Source: Caryophanales bacterium (GTDB lineage Bacteria > Bacillota > Bacilli > Exiguobacteriales > Exiguobacteriaceae). Taken from it: DNA of 64,000 bases. The notes below the pieces were generated by a model that did no database searches, had not been told where the DNA came from, and was given only the letters and a program-made list of their open reading frames with translations. Positions 51,447 to 62,100 of the stretch are shown here, piece by piece. Every line of letters begins with the position of its first letter. Position 1 is the stretch's first letter. The DNA lies in assembly GCA_902363455.1 (NCBI GenBank), contig CABJAC010000001.1:124001-188000 (forward strand). The letters run 5' to 3'. The position numbers and the translations under genes were made by a program.

Positions 51447-52571
51447 CTAAAAGAGCTGCTCGGCGAGCCGGATCTGACTGCGGCCGGTTGAGGTCTCGAA
51501 GCGTTGAATCCGGTACGAGTTACTCGTGACGAGACCGGACGAAGCAGACTCGTATTGAAGCGGAGCGAGTTTACGGAGTGCGTCGTTGGAGACGTCGGTC
51601 GACAGCCAATCGATGGCGACGACTTGTCCTTGTCGGACAGTGAAATAGTGGGTCTCATAAAACAGGTACGTGTTGACCGGATCGGATGCTGTCCGGGCAG
51701 GTGCTTCGTAAAGACGCAGTAGTTCAGCTTCCTTTACTCCAAAGAGCGCGGTCACATCATCCGTGAAGGAGACGTTTAACGTATCTTTGATCCACGCGAG
51801 CAGTGCTTCATCCGCGACCGGATCGGTTTTTAATCGCTGGATCGTCTCTTTTGTCGAAACGTATCCGGCGAGTTCTTCCGTCACGGCAATCCGGGTGACG
51901 TCCTTTTTTGCTTGCAGGATCAGATAACCGTCGCCAAAATCCGTTTCATACAGCGGAGTGGTCAAGGCACGATCCTTGTAGATCGTGCTGCTGCGCGGCT
52001 TGATGTATAAGACGCCGGATTCTTCCGCATCCTCCGTGCCGGACGTGTCTTTTTGTTCCAGCGCGTCAGGGGTTTCGAGCGTCGCCTCTGTTTTCAAGGA
52101 CGTATCCGGTGCGATATAGTGGAAGTAGAGATACGTCGCACCTGCTCCGAGCAGGAAACAAGACATCAGCAATGCGAGCCACCGCCACGGAATGACGAGA
52201 CGGGATGCAGGTGAACGCGTCTCGGAATGGTTCCGGCGTTTGGATGCGTCGGCTCGTCTAGAGTAGGCGAGGACTGGAATCTCTTCTTCCTCTTCCGTGC
52301 CGGTTTCTTCAAGAATCGGTCGGGCGACGAGCATGCCATAAAAGTCAGCCAGACTCTCGTGATGCGTTCCGGCAAGAAAAGCCGTCCAGTCGTCCGTCGT
52401 CACATGATCCTGTTTAAACGAGACAATCGGCGGAGAACCGGTCAGACGGATCATCGTTTCCGTTAAGGATTCAGTGGTCGAAAGGCTGGACCGGATTCTT
52501 TCGTGCAATCGGCTGATCTGTTCTTCCGAGTGCGACGTATAAAATTGGAGTGCTTTTAATGAACGGTGCAT
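51447..52571 (-). CDS. Single-pass membrane protein, unknown function
   Basis: A 374-residue protein. ATG 52571 follows GGAGGG; the longer upstream frame overlaps the divergent phosphatase and has no site. Residues 1-124 are cytoplasmic and charged (QFYTSHSEEQISRLHERIRS). A membrane helix covers about 125-153 (LVIPWRWLALLMSCFLLGAG). The outside part is acidic, then holds an SH3-like or beta segment (SGVLYIKPRSSTIYKDRA, DGYLILQAKK) and a mixed domain to the end. It is divergent from the CpsB-type phosphatase with 111 bases between starts. No family recognised. Confidence 0.65.
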   Translation of the reverse strand: MHRSLKALQFYTSHSEEQISRLHERIRSSLSTTESLTETMIRLTGSPPIVSFKQDHVTTDDWTAFLAGTHHESLADFYGMLVARPILEETGTEEEEEIPVLAYSRRADASKRRNHSETRSPASRLVIPWRWLALLMSCFLLGAGATYLYFHYIAPDTSLKTEATLETPDALEQKDTSGTEDAEESGVLYIKPRSSTIYKDRALTTPLYETDFGDGYLILQAKKDVTRIAVTEELAGYVSTKETIQRLKTDPVADEALLAWIKDTLNVSFTDDVTALFGVKEAELLRLYEAPARTASDPVNTYLFYETHYFTVRQGQVVAIDWLSTDVSNDALRKLAPLQYESASSGLVTSNSYRIQRFETSTGRSQIRLAEQLF

Positions 52572-52682
52572 GGCGCAATCCCTCCTGTCTGGTCCGTGTC
52601 GTCTTACATTATAATCAAAAAAGTGAGGGAATGCTTCAATCTTTGTCAAAAACATACATACATGAAAGAGAGGGATGCTCTT

Positions 52683-53444
52683 ATGGTTGACCTGCATTGT
52701 CACCTGTTGCCGCTCGTCGATGACGGTCCGGCAAGCATCGAACAATCCTTGCTGCTGGCACGACAAGCGACGGCGGAAGGAATACGGCATCTGATCGCGA
52801 CGCCGCATCTGTCTCCGCCGGATTTTCATACGACACCGGCTCAAGTCGGTTTGATCGTGGCGGAATTCAACGTACTGCTTCAGCAACGGGACATTCCGTT
52901 GACCGTTTATACCGGTCACGAAATTCTGTTTGATGAAGACATGTTGCTCGACATCGACAACGGGGTGTTTCAGACGCTCGCGAATTCACAATACGTGCTG
53001 ATTGACGTTCCGGACGATGACTCACTCGAGTTGTCGGACTGGATCGAGGCGATGATTCGCGAAGGCTACCGTCCAATTTTGTCCAATGTCGAGCAGAAAA
53101 AAACGTTGCGGGAACAGCCGGATTGCTTGGCGGACTGGATTAAAGCCGGAGCATTTGCCCAAGTCTCCTGTGCGGGCATTACCGGTGATCATGGAAAAGA
53201 CGTCCGGCAATTTGCGCTCGCGCTGCTGAAAAATGGATACGCCCAGCTCGTCGCTTCTGATGCGCATCATGCGACACGGCGACCGTTCCGCTGGAAAAGC
53301 TGTCAGCAACAACTCCTGCACGAGCTGGATGAATCACGTGTGACCGATCTGTATCACAATGCCGAATGTGTCCTGCTCAACCGCCCGCTCGCGATCATTC
53401 CGTTGCGACCGTTGAAGAAAAACTGGAAAGGGCAGTGGGCGTAA
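52683..53444 (+). CDS. CpsB/CapC-type tyrosine-protein phosphatase (PHP superfamily)
   Basis: A 253-residue metal-dependent phosphatase. ATG 52683 lies about eight bases after GAGGGA. PHP motifs: VDLHCHLLPLVDDGP at the very N-terminus, IATPHLSPPDF, a metal site in YTGHEILFDED, and LVASDAHH near the C-terminus. Members such as YwqE and CpsB dephosphorylate tyrosine kinases that control polysaccharide export. No kinase or export gene is in the window, so it is an orphan here. Some substitutions, for instance HLLPLVDDG for HILPGIDDG, are conservative. Confidence 0.9.
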   Translation: MVDLHCHLLPLVDDGPASIEQSLLLARQATAEGIRHLIATPHLSPPDFHTTPAQVGLIVAEFNVLLQQRDIPLTVYTGHEILFDEDMLLDIDNGVFQTLANSQYVLIDVPDDDSLELSDWIEAMIREGYRPILSNVEQKKTLREQPDCLADWIKAGAFAQVSCAGITGDHGKDVRQFALALLKNGYAQLVASDAHHATRRPFRWKSCQQQLLHELDESRVTDLYHNAECVLLNRPLAIIPLRPLKKNWKGQWA

Positions 53445-53521
53445 GACAAACGAGGTGTCGGGGTTCAAACGAATCGAAGCGGGGAATTTCTCTAGTACAT
53501 CATCTAGAGGAGGCGTTTCGC

Positions 53522-54340
53522 ATGACCCACTACGACTATTTGGAACAGTATTTACTGACGCATACGACGTACAGCCCCCGCACGATCAAAGCGTACCGCA
53601 GTGATTTACGGCAGATGAAGACCGGTTCCGTCGAGTGGTCGACGAAGCCGCTCCAAGCCTATTTTGACGACTTGATCAGCCGCTGCCAGCCGGCGACGGC
53701 GATGCGAAGGTATCATGCGTTGACGGCGCTCGGAAATGAACTCGTCCGGGCGGGACGATTGCAGAAAAATCCGATGAAAACCGTGCGGGCAATCGTACAT
53801 CAGCACGTACCACAACGCATCCATCATCCGCTCGAAGACACCATTCAGACGATTCGTCGCATCGCGCATCCGACCTATCGTCTGTTTTTTGAATTAATCA
53901 GTCAAACGGGCCTCCGCTTCATGGAGGCCCGTTTGTTGTCGATCGAAGATCTTCAGTTGGGTGCCGCGACATTACTCGTCCGCCACGGAAAAGGACGCCG
54001 GTTACGGACCGTTCAGCTCGGTGCCGGACTAATGATCAAACTGCAAGCATTTATAGCGGGACGGACGACCGGTCTTGTTTTCCGGTCCGTCCGCGGTCGA
54101 GCCATCAACGAACAGCAGGCGCGGGATACATTACGCAAGCAGTCTCTCGTGACGAGCGGACGACCGTTGCATCCGCATGACTTACGTGTTTCGTTCGCGA
54201 CGTACCTCTATCAGACGGCAGGTCGCAAGTTACTCGAGATTCAGCGGGTACTCGGGCACAGTCATTCCGGTACGACGGAAGGGTATATCCTCAGTCAAGA
54301 GACGGAACTCCGGGAAATCATTGATGCGTTGTCGGCATGA
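53522..54340 (+). CDS. Tyrosine recombinase 1
   Basis: A 272-residue site-specific recombinase. ATG 53522 follows GAGGAGG; the longer frame overlaps the phosphatase gene. An N-terminal SAM-like domain (THTTYSPRTIKAYRSDL) precedes the catalytic domain with Arg132 in GLRFMEARLL, Lys157 in RHGKGRRLR, His219 and Arg222 in HPHDLRVSFAT, His246 in LGHSHS and nucleophile Tyr255. All are intact. It is Xer-like in size. Its 3' end overlaps the end of recombinase 2 by 23 bases. The close pairing with a second recombinase and nearby inverted sites suggests DNA inversion. Confidence 0.92.
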   Translation: MTHYDYLEQYLLTHTTYSPRTIKAYRSDLRQMKTGSVEWSTKPLQAYFDDLISRCQPATAMRRYHALTALGNELVRAGRLQKNPMKTVRAIVHQHVPQRIHHPLEDTIQTIRRIAHPTYRLFFELISQTGLRFMEARLLSIEDLQLGAATLLVRHGKGRRLRTVQLGAGLMIKLQAFIAGRTTGLVFRSVRGRAINEQQARDTLRKQSLVTSGRPLHPHDLRVSFATYLYQTAGRKLLEIQRVLGHSHSGTTEGYILSQETELREIIDALSA

Positions 54341-55157
54341 GCCGGTTGATCGACGACCGGGCGACTTCTGTTGAGGGGAGGATGTAGTGCTGTGTCGTCT
54401 TCGCGTCACTGTGACCAAGCAGACGCATGACGGTCAAGAGATCCGCCTGATGTTCCCGGTACAACGTCGTCGCGAACGTCACCCGCAGATCGTGCGGACG
54501 AATCACGCGACCAATCAGTGATTCGCTTGCGAGCCGGAGCTGTCGGCGGGTCCGGTTCGGATCAAGAAGACGTCCGTTATCGTTGACGAACAGGTAGTCG
54601 CTTGGAGTCCCGTCTTCAAGGTGACGCGTCAGGACACGAATCAGTTCATCGTGTAACGGCACATACCGTGTTTTTTGTCCCTTGCCGTGCCGGACAAACA
54701 GTTGCCGTTCCGTCAAATCAAGGTCGTTCCTGTAGAGCTGGCGGGCTTCGTTAAAACGAAGACCGGTATGGAGGAGCAGAAAATAGAAGGTGTAGAGTGT
54801 TTCGTCCTGCAGTGTCTCGATGACACGACGGGCTTCCGTATAGTTAAAGGGAGAGCGGTGTTTCGGGAGAGGGCGTGCCGGCTTTTTGATCTGGAGAAAC
54901 GGATTTTTCGGGAGCGCACGTTCTGCGACGAGTGCATCGCACAACGTGGCCAACGCATGGATTCGCCGGGCGACCGTTGTCGGGGCATAGGTCTGCTTTA
55001 ACAGGTGGAGGTACCGGTAAATGGACGGGATGTCGATCGCGTGAGCGTACCGGCAGAAATGACGGACATCGGTGCGATAGGCCTTTTTCGTCAACGGGCT
55101 GTAACTCGGGGACTGTTCGATGATCGCGAGAAGACGTTCGAGATAAAACGTCATCAT
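54318..55157 (-). CDS. Tyrosine recombinase 2
   Basis: A 279-residue recombinase on the other strand, with Arg134 in GLRFNEARQL, Lys159 in RHGKGQKTR, His222 and Arg225 in RPHDLRVTFAT, His249 in LGHSDA and Tyr258 in QHYIL. It is clearly related to recombinase 1 (TLVHxTGLRFxEAR, RHGKG, PHDLRVxFAT) but not a recent duplicate. Its start overlaps the stop of the sigma-like gene (ATGA), so both are in one operon and translationally coupled. Convergent overlap with recombinase 1 may allow transcriptional interference between them. Confidence 0.92.
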   Translation of the reverse strand: MMTFYLERLLAIIEQSPSYSPLTKKAYRTDVRHFCRYAHAIDIPSIYRYLHLLKQTYAPTTVARRIHALATLCDALVAERALPKNPFLQIKKPARPLPKHRSPFNYTEARRVIETLQDETLYTFYFLLLHTGLRFNEARQLYRNDLDLTERQLFVRHGKGQKTRYVPLHDELIRVLTRHLEDGTPSDYLFVNDNGRLLDPNRTRRQLRLASESLIGRVIRPHDLRVTFATTLYREHQADLLTVMRLLGHSDAKTTQHYILPSTEVARSSINRLMPTTHQ

Positions 55158-55588
55158 AGGAGGATCGCCTGCACTTTCCGTTTAAGTTCTGACTTTAGGG
55201 AGCGCAAGCGGGCGGCGGAATAACCGAGCGTATCTTCCGTTCCGTGGAGCAGGGCTTCAATCATGGCGAACTCTTTGGCGGAGAGTTCTTCTTTGAGCTG
55301 GGCGAGGAGATACGGGAAGGAGAAGGTCTGCTGACGCGGTAATTCCGGCAGTGTCTCGACAGCGACTTCACCGGCTAGGGTCCGGTTGCGCGTCGCCAAG
55401 TAATCAAGCATCGCTCCTTTCGCACGAATCCGGGCAAACGTGACGGTCATGACCTTTCCTTCTTCGATTGATTTCCAAAGCCGGAGTAACGCCGCCTGAC
55501 GGCATTCATCCTGTTCATTCGGATGGATCGAGAGACGGGAGAGCAGCGAGTTGACGAGGGGCATCCATTGGTTGAGGGCTTCATTCAT
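55154..55588 (-). CDS. Sigma-70-like regulatory protein
   Basis: A 144-residue protein (ATG 55588; ATG 55618 in frame is the alternative). The N-terminal half looks like sigma region 2 (NEQDECRQAALLRLWKSIEE, RAKGAMLDYLATRNR). The C-terminal half looks like region 4 with an HTH (LSAKEFAMIEALLHGTEDTL, then SAARLRSLKSELKRKV). It is shorter than most ECF factors and may be a ComX-like or diverged sigma factor. Its ATG overlaps the stop of a small upstream frame (ATGAATGA), and its stop overlaps the start of recombinase 2, so it probably controls or is co-made with that recombinase. Confidence 0.65.
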   Translation of the reverse strand: MNEALNQWMPLVNSLLSRLSIHPNEQDECRQAALLRLWKSIEEGKVMTVTFARIRAKGAMLDYLATRNRTLAGEVAVETLPELPRQQTFSFPYLLAQLKEELSAKEFAMIEALLHGTEDTLGYSAARLRSLKSELKRKVQAILL

Positions 55589-55829
55589 GGGAGAGAGTTC
55601 CAGTCTGTAGATATGCATATCTGATGTATTCCGCGGTAGTTTCAGTATAAGTAGAGTTATCCTCTGTCTTCAAATCGTCTTTTTGAATCATGCCAACGGT
55701 TTTCTTAACTTTTAAATGACCATTCCCCGCTCTTTTAATGATTTCATAGGCGACAGGTTCTGAAAAACCGCCAGTTTTCGTCACTGCCTTCAGGATAACT
55801 CTACTTATCCTAGCGAATGTTCGGAACAA
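55581..55829 (-). CDS. Small frame crossing the putative invertible segment
   Basis: An 82-codon frame from TTG 55829, without a clear ribosome site, running through the inverted-repeat segment and ending in a stop that overlaps the sigma-like start. The protein (KAVTKTGGFSEPVAYEIIKR, KVKKTVGMIQKDDLKTED) has no recognised domain. If the segment were inverted, the frame would hit TAA after about 30 codons. It may be a coding switch or simply leader sequence. Confidence 0.35.
   Translation of the reverse strand: MFRTFARISRVILKAVTKTGGFSEPVAYEIIKRAGNGHLKVKKTVGMIQKDDLKTEDNSTYTETTAEYIRYAYLQTGTLSHE
55647..55808. repeat. Putative invertible segment bounded by tyrosine-recombinase-like sites
   Basis: ATAAGTAGAGTTATCCT (55647-55663) and AGGATAACTCTACTTAT (55792-55808) are 17-bp perfect inverted repeats, 128 bases apart. 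Each is the centre of a site with two 7-base arms around a 6-base spacer: AGGATAA-CTCTAC-TTATCCT on the right, AGTATAA-GTAGAG-TTATCCT on the left. The spacers are asymmetric and opposed, the geometry needed for inversion by a tyrosine recombinase. Two such enzymes lie within 2.3 kb. Confidence 0.6.
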
Positions 55830-55931
55830 AATGTAGGAATTGACGAAATTGTTAATGCATCATGCAAGGTAATTTTAGTAAAAAAATGATTGCTTCTCCT
55901 CTAAATAATGAAAACAACATAGCTAGGCGTT

Positions 55932-55964
55932 AAAACAGTTTTTTGAAAAAGCTGTCTTTTTTTT
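55932..55964 (+). terminator. Terminator upstream of the giant adhesin
   Basis: ACAGTTTTTT / AAAAAGCTGT followed by CTTTTTTTT. It lies between the putative invertible segment and the adhesin promoter, so transcription coming from the segment would be cut unless antiterminated. Confidence 0.7.
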
Positions 55965-56050
55965 GAGGGGGGAATCTTTCAAAAAGAGGGCGGGAAAAAT
56001 AGTATAGAACTAGAATTAAATAAATATATAAAATACTGACATTTAAAACA

Positions 56051-56079
56051 TTTCGTTTTGTAGACAAATATTCTATAAT
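56051..56079 (+). promoter_or_regulatory. Candidate promoter of the giant adhesin
   Basis: TATAAT at 56074-56079, with a weak TTTCGT at 56051-56056, 17 bases upstream. The start would be about 48 bases before the ATG. The interval 55830-56050 contains no gene. Confidence 0.5.
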
Positions 56080-56133
56080 TAGTAAATGTAATATTTTTCT
56101 TTTTATCTATTTATATTCCAAAGGAGGATTCAA

Positions 56134-59100
56134 ATGGCGTTCGATTTGAACAAGCGTTTTGTTTCGGTGCTACTCTTATTTACGTTAATCAGTTCTTTTT
56201 TACTTAATGTGTTATTAGAAGTGAGAGTATTTGCCGCAGGTGAAGGTGTTTCAGTCAAACATGAAGTTTCACTGAATGAAGCAGGACCCGACGACACGGT
56301 CATCTATACCTTGAAAGTGACGGTCGCTGCTCAAACTGCAAACAGCGGCTTCGTTCAAATTCAAGATGTAGTGGATGCGAATCTTGACATTACGGATACG
56401 TTCATTCCAAAGGTTGACGTAAATGGAACGAAAACGAATGTTGGATCAGCCACAATCTCTGGAAATAATATTCAATTTGACTTAATCGACCAAAAGGATT
56501 TAGCCGGAAAGACGTTTGATTTAAAGGTCTATGCCAAGTTTAAAGGAACGAGTATTGATCAGACAATTGCAAAAAATCAAGTTTCGATGAATATTGCAGA
56601 TACAAAAAATGGTGCACCAACAGATATTTCAGAGAAAATCGATGTGCGTATGACAGAAACAAAATTCATTGATCCTTCGGAGTGGAATGTCCTTAAATCA
56701 AGAATTGACCCAGCAGGCGGAACTACAGTTGCTGGCGATGAGGACGTGACGTATCAACTATCCGTCAAACGATCTAAAGGAAGCAGTGCACTCGAAAAAC
56801 CGATTTTAGAAGATCTAATCCCAAGTGGTGCAATCGTTAAAAAAATCGGAAATACGGAAATCATCAATAACCAAAATACGACTGCCGCAGACTTTGAGTA
56901 TAAAGATGGAAAAATCAAGTGGACGTTGCCCAAAATAGCGACAGGGAGAGAAGAAGACATAACTTCTTCAAAACGTACGATCGTTTTGAATTATCCACTT
57001 GCGCAGTTTGAAAATGCAGAAGTGACGAATATTGCCAATCTGTATGACGACGCAACAAAACTATCGACCGCCAATGCAAAAGATACCGTCAAAAATGGCG
57101 GAGAAGTGTCCTTATTGGAAGTTAAAAAAATTGCTCAAACGGACGTTTCACCAGCAGATACTGCAGAAGTGCAGCCTGGGGGAAATGTGACGTGGGAATT
57201 TAGTCCGATTGCAATCGAAGGACCTTCACGAAAAGCGAAATTAATCGATTTTACATTAACGGATGAAGTCCCGTCAGACATGACTCCTGTAGCAGTCGTG
57301 ACAGGTGCTTATACGAATTTGGATGTACCCAACCATCCATACAAAATCATCTATACTTTAAAAGATGGAGAAACAAAAACATTAGCGGATAATCTTTCAT
57401 CCGAAACATCGACTACGCTTCAGATTCCAGAGGCGGATCGTTCGAATATCAAGACAATCCAGTATGTCTACGGACAAGTATCCCCCGGATTTAAAGCGAC
57501 CACTTTCCCAAAAATCCGGATGAATCTAAAAGCAGACACAACAGAAAAAAGCGTGACAAACAAAGCGTATCTCTCGTACAAACTAGGGAAGGATACGAAA
57601 GTCGTGACAGGCGGAGGAGTGCCTGACGAAGACGGTTTTACCATTAATTTTGATGGCAACATCAATGTTGGCGGAACAAAAACATTACTTTGTCTGAAAA
57701 AAGAATTGATCTCTACAGAGTCAAACATTCAAAAAGGAGATGAACTCGAATTCAAACTTTCTTTGAAAAATGTGACAGAGGTTGAATCAAATTTCGCAGA
57801 ACCTGTCATCATCGATGGTTTACCAAATAATATGTCATATGTTGCCGGAAGTGCACGAGTCATATTCCCGGGTCAGTCGGCAAGTCCAATTGAACCGACA
57901 GGAACGAAGTCACTCGTCTTTGATGTGTCTGAAAATCCACTGAAAAAAGACGAAGAAATCATCATTACACTCAAGGCGACTGTGGATGATGAAGCACAAG
58001 TCCAACAAGCGAACTTCGCGTATGCCGGAACGCTTGCAGCATCAGAACAAGAATTTTCAGCAAGTAACTGTGGGAATGCAAGAAACATCACCGATACAAC
58101 GGATTTCGATAAGGATGGAAAGTCAGACGATCGTTTGATCCGAGACAGTATTTCATTTAAAACGAATGTTCCGATTGTCAGTATTGAAAAGAAAGAAGAT
58201 CCTGACGGCGAAAAAATCGTCAAGGCGTCACTCCCGACAGGAAAATACACGAACAGTTCTGCTTCGTATATCTTAACGGCGACAAATGAATCGGTTAAAG
58301 GGTCGGGAATCGAGCGAGGCGATGAGATGAAAAAACCGATCATCATCGATGTTCTACCCGCGCAGTTGCTTTATAATGCCGCCTATTCACCAACATTTAA
58401 GATTGAACGTGTTGGCGGACAAACAGTTTCAGCGACTCCGACCATTGCTTATGATGGAACTCTTCGTTCCGTCCGTTATACATTTTCAGAGACGCTTCTT
58501 CCGGGTGAGCGAATCATCGGTAACGTCAAATACGATGTGGCTCTGGCTCGTGGCGGGAAAATCACGAACCAAGCTCTTTTCACGACCAATGAATCACCTA
58601 TCTATAAAGGAGAAAAAGGATCGTTAGGTTTGGAAAAAGGTAAAGATTACAGTGCAGGTGGAGCTGAGGAGTTCGTTCAGGCAGAAAACAGCTACTACCT
58701 TTTGGATGAGTATCAATTATTTGAGACGGCGAAATCCGTCAAAGGTGAATTGGATTCTAATTTCATCAAAGGCGACGGTAAAGAAGGTGCTGCTGCAGAT
58801 TCTGGAACGACGACGGCAGGTGGTAAAGCTGCATATACGTTATTGATGGAGAACAACGGGACAGTCCGTGAAAAGATTTCCGTCCTCATGGACACGTTAC
58901 CGACAATCGGTGATAAAGATATTATCAGTGGTGCAGAACGTAATTCAGAATTTGATTTTACTTTGCTTGATATCGGTACACCACAATTGAACGGGAAAGA
59001 GATTACATCCCCTTTCTCGATTGAATATACGACGACTGCGCCAAAAGCGGATGGAAGTGGAGACTGGACGACAACAAAACCGACACCATTTACAGACGTC

Positions 59101-62100
59101 GTCGCTTTCCGGATTGTCTTCACGACACCAGTCATGCTTGAACCAGGCGAGAAAATTCAGGTTGCTTTTAATGGTGTTGCGGACAAAGAAGCAACAGTTG
59201 GGCAGTACGCTTACAATGCATTCCACGTAAACGAAGCGGTCGTACTTGCTTCAGGTCGTGAGAAAGCAGCTGCTTGGAACACGCCTTTGAAAGTAGCGTT
59301 GAAAGTACAGGGAAATGAAGTAGGAAAGTACTCGCTTGGAGATACGGTCTTCTTTGATCAGAACCGAGATGGCATGAAAAATGCAGGAGAGCCGGGGATA
59401 GACGGCGTCAAGGTTATTTTGAAGAAAGACGGTGCAACCATTGCGGACACATTGACGAATAACGGAGGGACATATCGATTCGGAAATTTACCGAACGGAA
59501 CGTATGATATCGAATTCGAACAACCGGACGGACTGAAGTTTACGACTCAGTCTAAAGATAGTCCGTTAGCTGTAGACAATGATTCAGACGCATCCGAGGC
59601 AGGTCTTGTATCGGGTATCATCATCAACGGCAAAGACCAAGATGAGGTCGATGCGGGTTTGATTGGTGTCAATCTCGGAGACTTCGTCTTCTATGATAAA
59701 AACGGAAATGGTACTCAAGATGGTGGAGAAGAAGTAGGTATTTCAGGCATCAAAGTTGAGTTGTTACGTGATGGTAAGAAAGTGGCGGAGCAAACAACAG
59801 ATGTAAATGGAAAATACCGATTCACGGCGGAAGAAGTTAATGGAAAATCCAGACCGTTGATTGCCGGAAATTATACGGTTCGTTTCACGAAGGACGATAC
59901 GTATCTTGGATTCACACGTGGAAATAAAGGGAGTGACGAGACGGATTCCGATGTCACTTTTACAAAAGCATCAACTGCAACGACAGGAAACTATAAGTTG
60001 AATGCCGGGGAAGAGAATTTGACGGTTGACGCTGGACTTTTTAAAGGCGCGTCCGTTGGAGACTATGTATGGTTCGATGCAAATAAAAATGGTATTCAGG
60101 ATGCTGGAGAAGCTCCTTTTGCAGGGATGAAAGTCGTCCTGCAACAAAAAGATGGGGCAGGTTATGTTTCAGTTCCGGGAACAGGCACGGTAACGACTGA
60201 TGCATCCGGAAAATATACATTTAAAGATGTCATACCCGGACAAGATTACCGAGTTGTTTTCGATTTAGGATTCTCTAAAGTCATCGCAACAGTGAAGGAT
60301 GCGGGAAATGACGAGACACGAGACTCCGATTCGGATTCAGACGGTAATACGGCACTATTTGATTTAGTCGTCGATCAAGATAAGACGGACCTTGACCTCG
60401 GTGTATTAGGCGGAGAGTTGGGAGACTTCGTCTTCTATGATAAGAACGGAAATGGTATTCAAGATGGTGGAGAAGAAGTAGGCATTTCAGGCATCAAGGT
60501 TGAGTTGTTACGCGGCGGAACAGTTGTCGCAACCGAAACGACAGACGAAAATGGTTTATATCGATTTAGTCAAGAAGGATCAGGGATTACGGCTAAACCG
60601 TTAGTGGGTGGAAGTTACACAATCCGCTTTACGCTTCCTGGCGGCTCTGACTACGCTGGATTTACGAAAAAGGCAGCTGGAGGAAATGAAACAAAAGACT
60701 CAAACGTTGACTTTAAGGTAGGGACTGTCGGCACGACTGCTCCGTTTTCGTTAGCAGCAGGAGCGATTGATGAAACGATTGATGCTGGACTCTTTAAAGG
60801 TGTGACAATCGGAGATTACGTTTGGTTCGATGCGAATCGAGATGGTATTCAAGATGGATCAGAGAAAGGGATTGCTGGAATCAAAGTGACACTCCAGCAA
60901 GAAATTAACGGAACGTACCAATCGAATTCGGAGTATCCATCAGTCGTGACGGATTCATCAGGGAAGTACACCTTTAAGAACGTCATTCCTGGTTCGAACT
61001 ACCGAGTCGTCTTCGACTTAGACGCAGCCAAGGCCATTGCGACCAAGACCGGGGAGACGTCTGACGAAAAAGACTCAAATATCAATGCTTTGGGACAAAC
61101 CGCTCCGTTTACTATTCAGCCGGAAACCGATGATTTGACGCAGGATGCAGGTTTATATGGAATTGAAATCGGAGATTATGTCTTCGAGGATCGTGACGGG
61201 GATGGTGTCCAAGACGCAGGAGAAGAACCAATCGAAAATGTTACGTTGACACTCTTCTCCGGCAGTACGCAAATTGCAACAACGAAAACAGATCAAAATG
61301 GAGCATATCGTTTTACTCAAACAGCAGACGGAAGCTACCTGCCATACGGTGATTACCGTGTCGTCTTGACCCTTCCATCTGGAAAAATTTTAACGAAAAA
61401 AAATATAGGTGATGATCAGACCGATTCTGACTTTGATCCTACAACAAAATCAGTCGACGTCTCCTTTACAAAAGGCAATGTGAATACGGGACAAGGATTC
61501 GAAAATCTGACGGTTGATGCTGGTCTCGTCACCTTATCCTCTTTCATCGGTCGGACGTGGTTCGATCAAAATCGAGATGGGATTCGTGATAGTTCAGAGC
61601 CGCTTCTTTCAGGAATGATCGTAGAACTTTACAATGCGGCTGGAACAAAACTCTTAACGACGACAACAGATGCTGCTGGAATCTATCGTTTCGAGGACGT
61701 ATTACCTGGCGATTATTATGTGAAATTTTTACCGGGTCTCTATCAACCAACACAGTTCCAGCAAGGGGATGCGACAAAAAACTCTGATTTCGATTTAGCA
61801 GTCGGGAATTACGGACAGTCAAATTTATTTACGATACGCTCAAACGAGTTGAATGTCGATAAACAGTTAGACGCTGGATTCCTTTCAAGTAAAATTGGTG
61901 ATTTTGTCTTTGAGGATATCGATGCGGACGGGCAACAGTCCATTAAAGACAAGGCAATTCCGAATGTCGTTGTTCGTTTGCTACAAAATGGACTTGTCGT
62001 TCAAGAGACAACAACAGACATGGATGGGAAATATTTCTTTGACCGTATGAATAACGGGACACGTCCTCTCGGAACAGGCAATTATGTGATTGAAGTCGTC

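Noticed and set aside
52572-52919. N-terminal extension of the membrane protein gene
   Set aside because: It would overlap the divergent phosphatase start region and has no ribosome site; ATG 52571 has GGAGGG.
53366-53521. Longer start for tyrosine recombinase 1
   Set aside because: It overlaps the phosphatase gene; GAGGAGG stands before ATG 53522, where the recombinase fold begins.
55664-55791. A promoter inside the putative invertible segment driving the adhesin
   Set aside because: I found no convincing -35/-10 pair on either strand in the segment, and a terminator (55932-55964) lies before the adhesin; any effect on the adhesin is therefore only a hypothesis.
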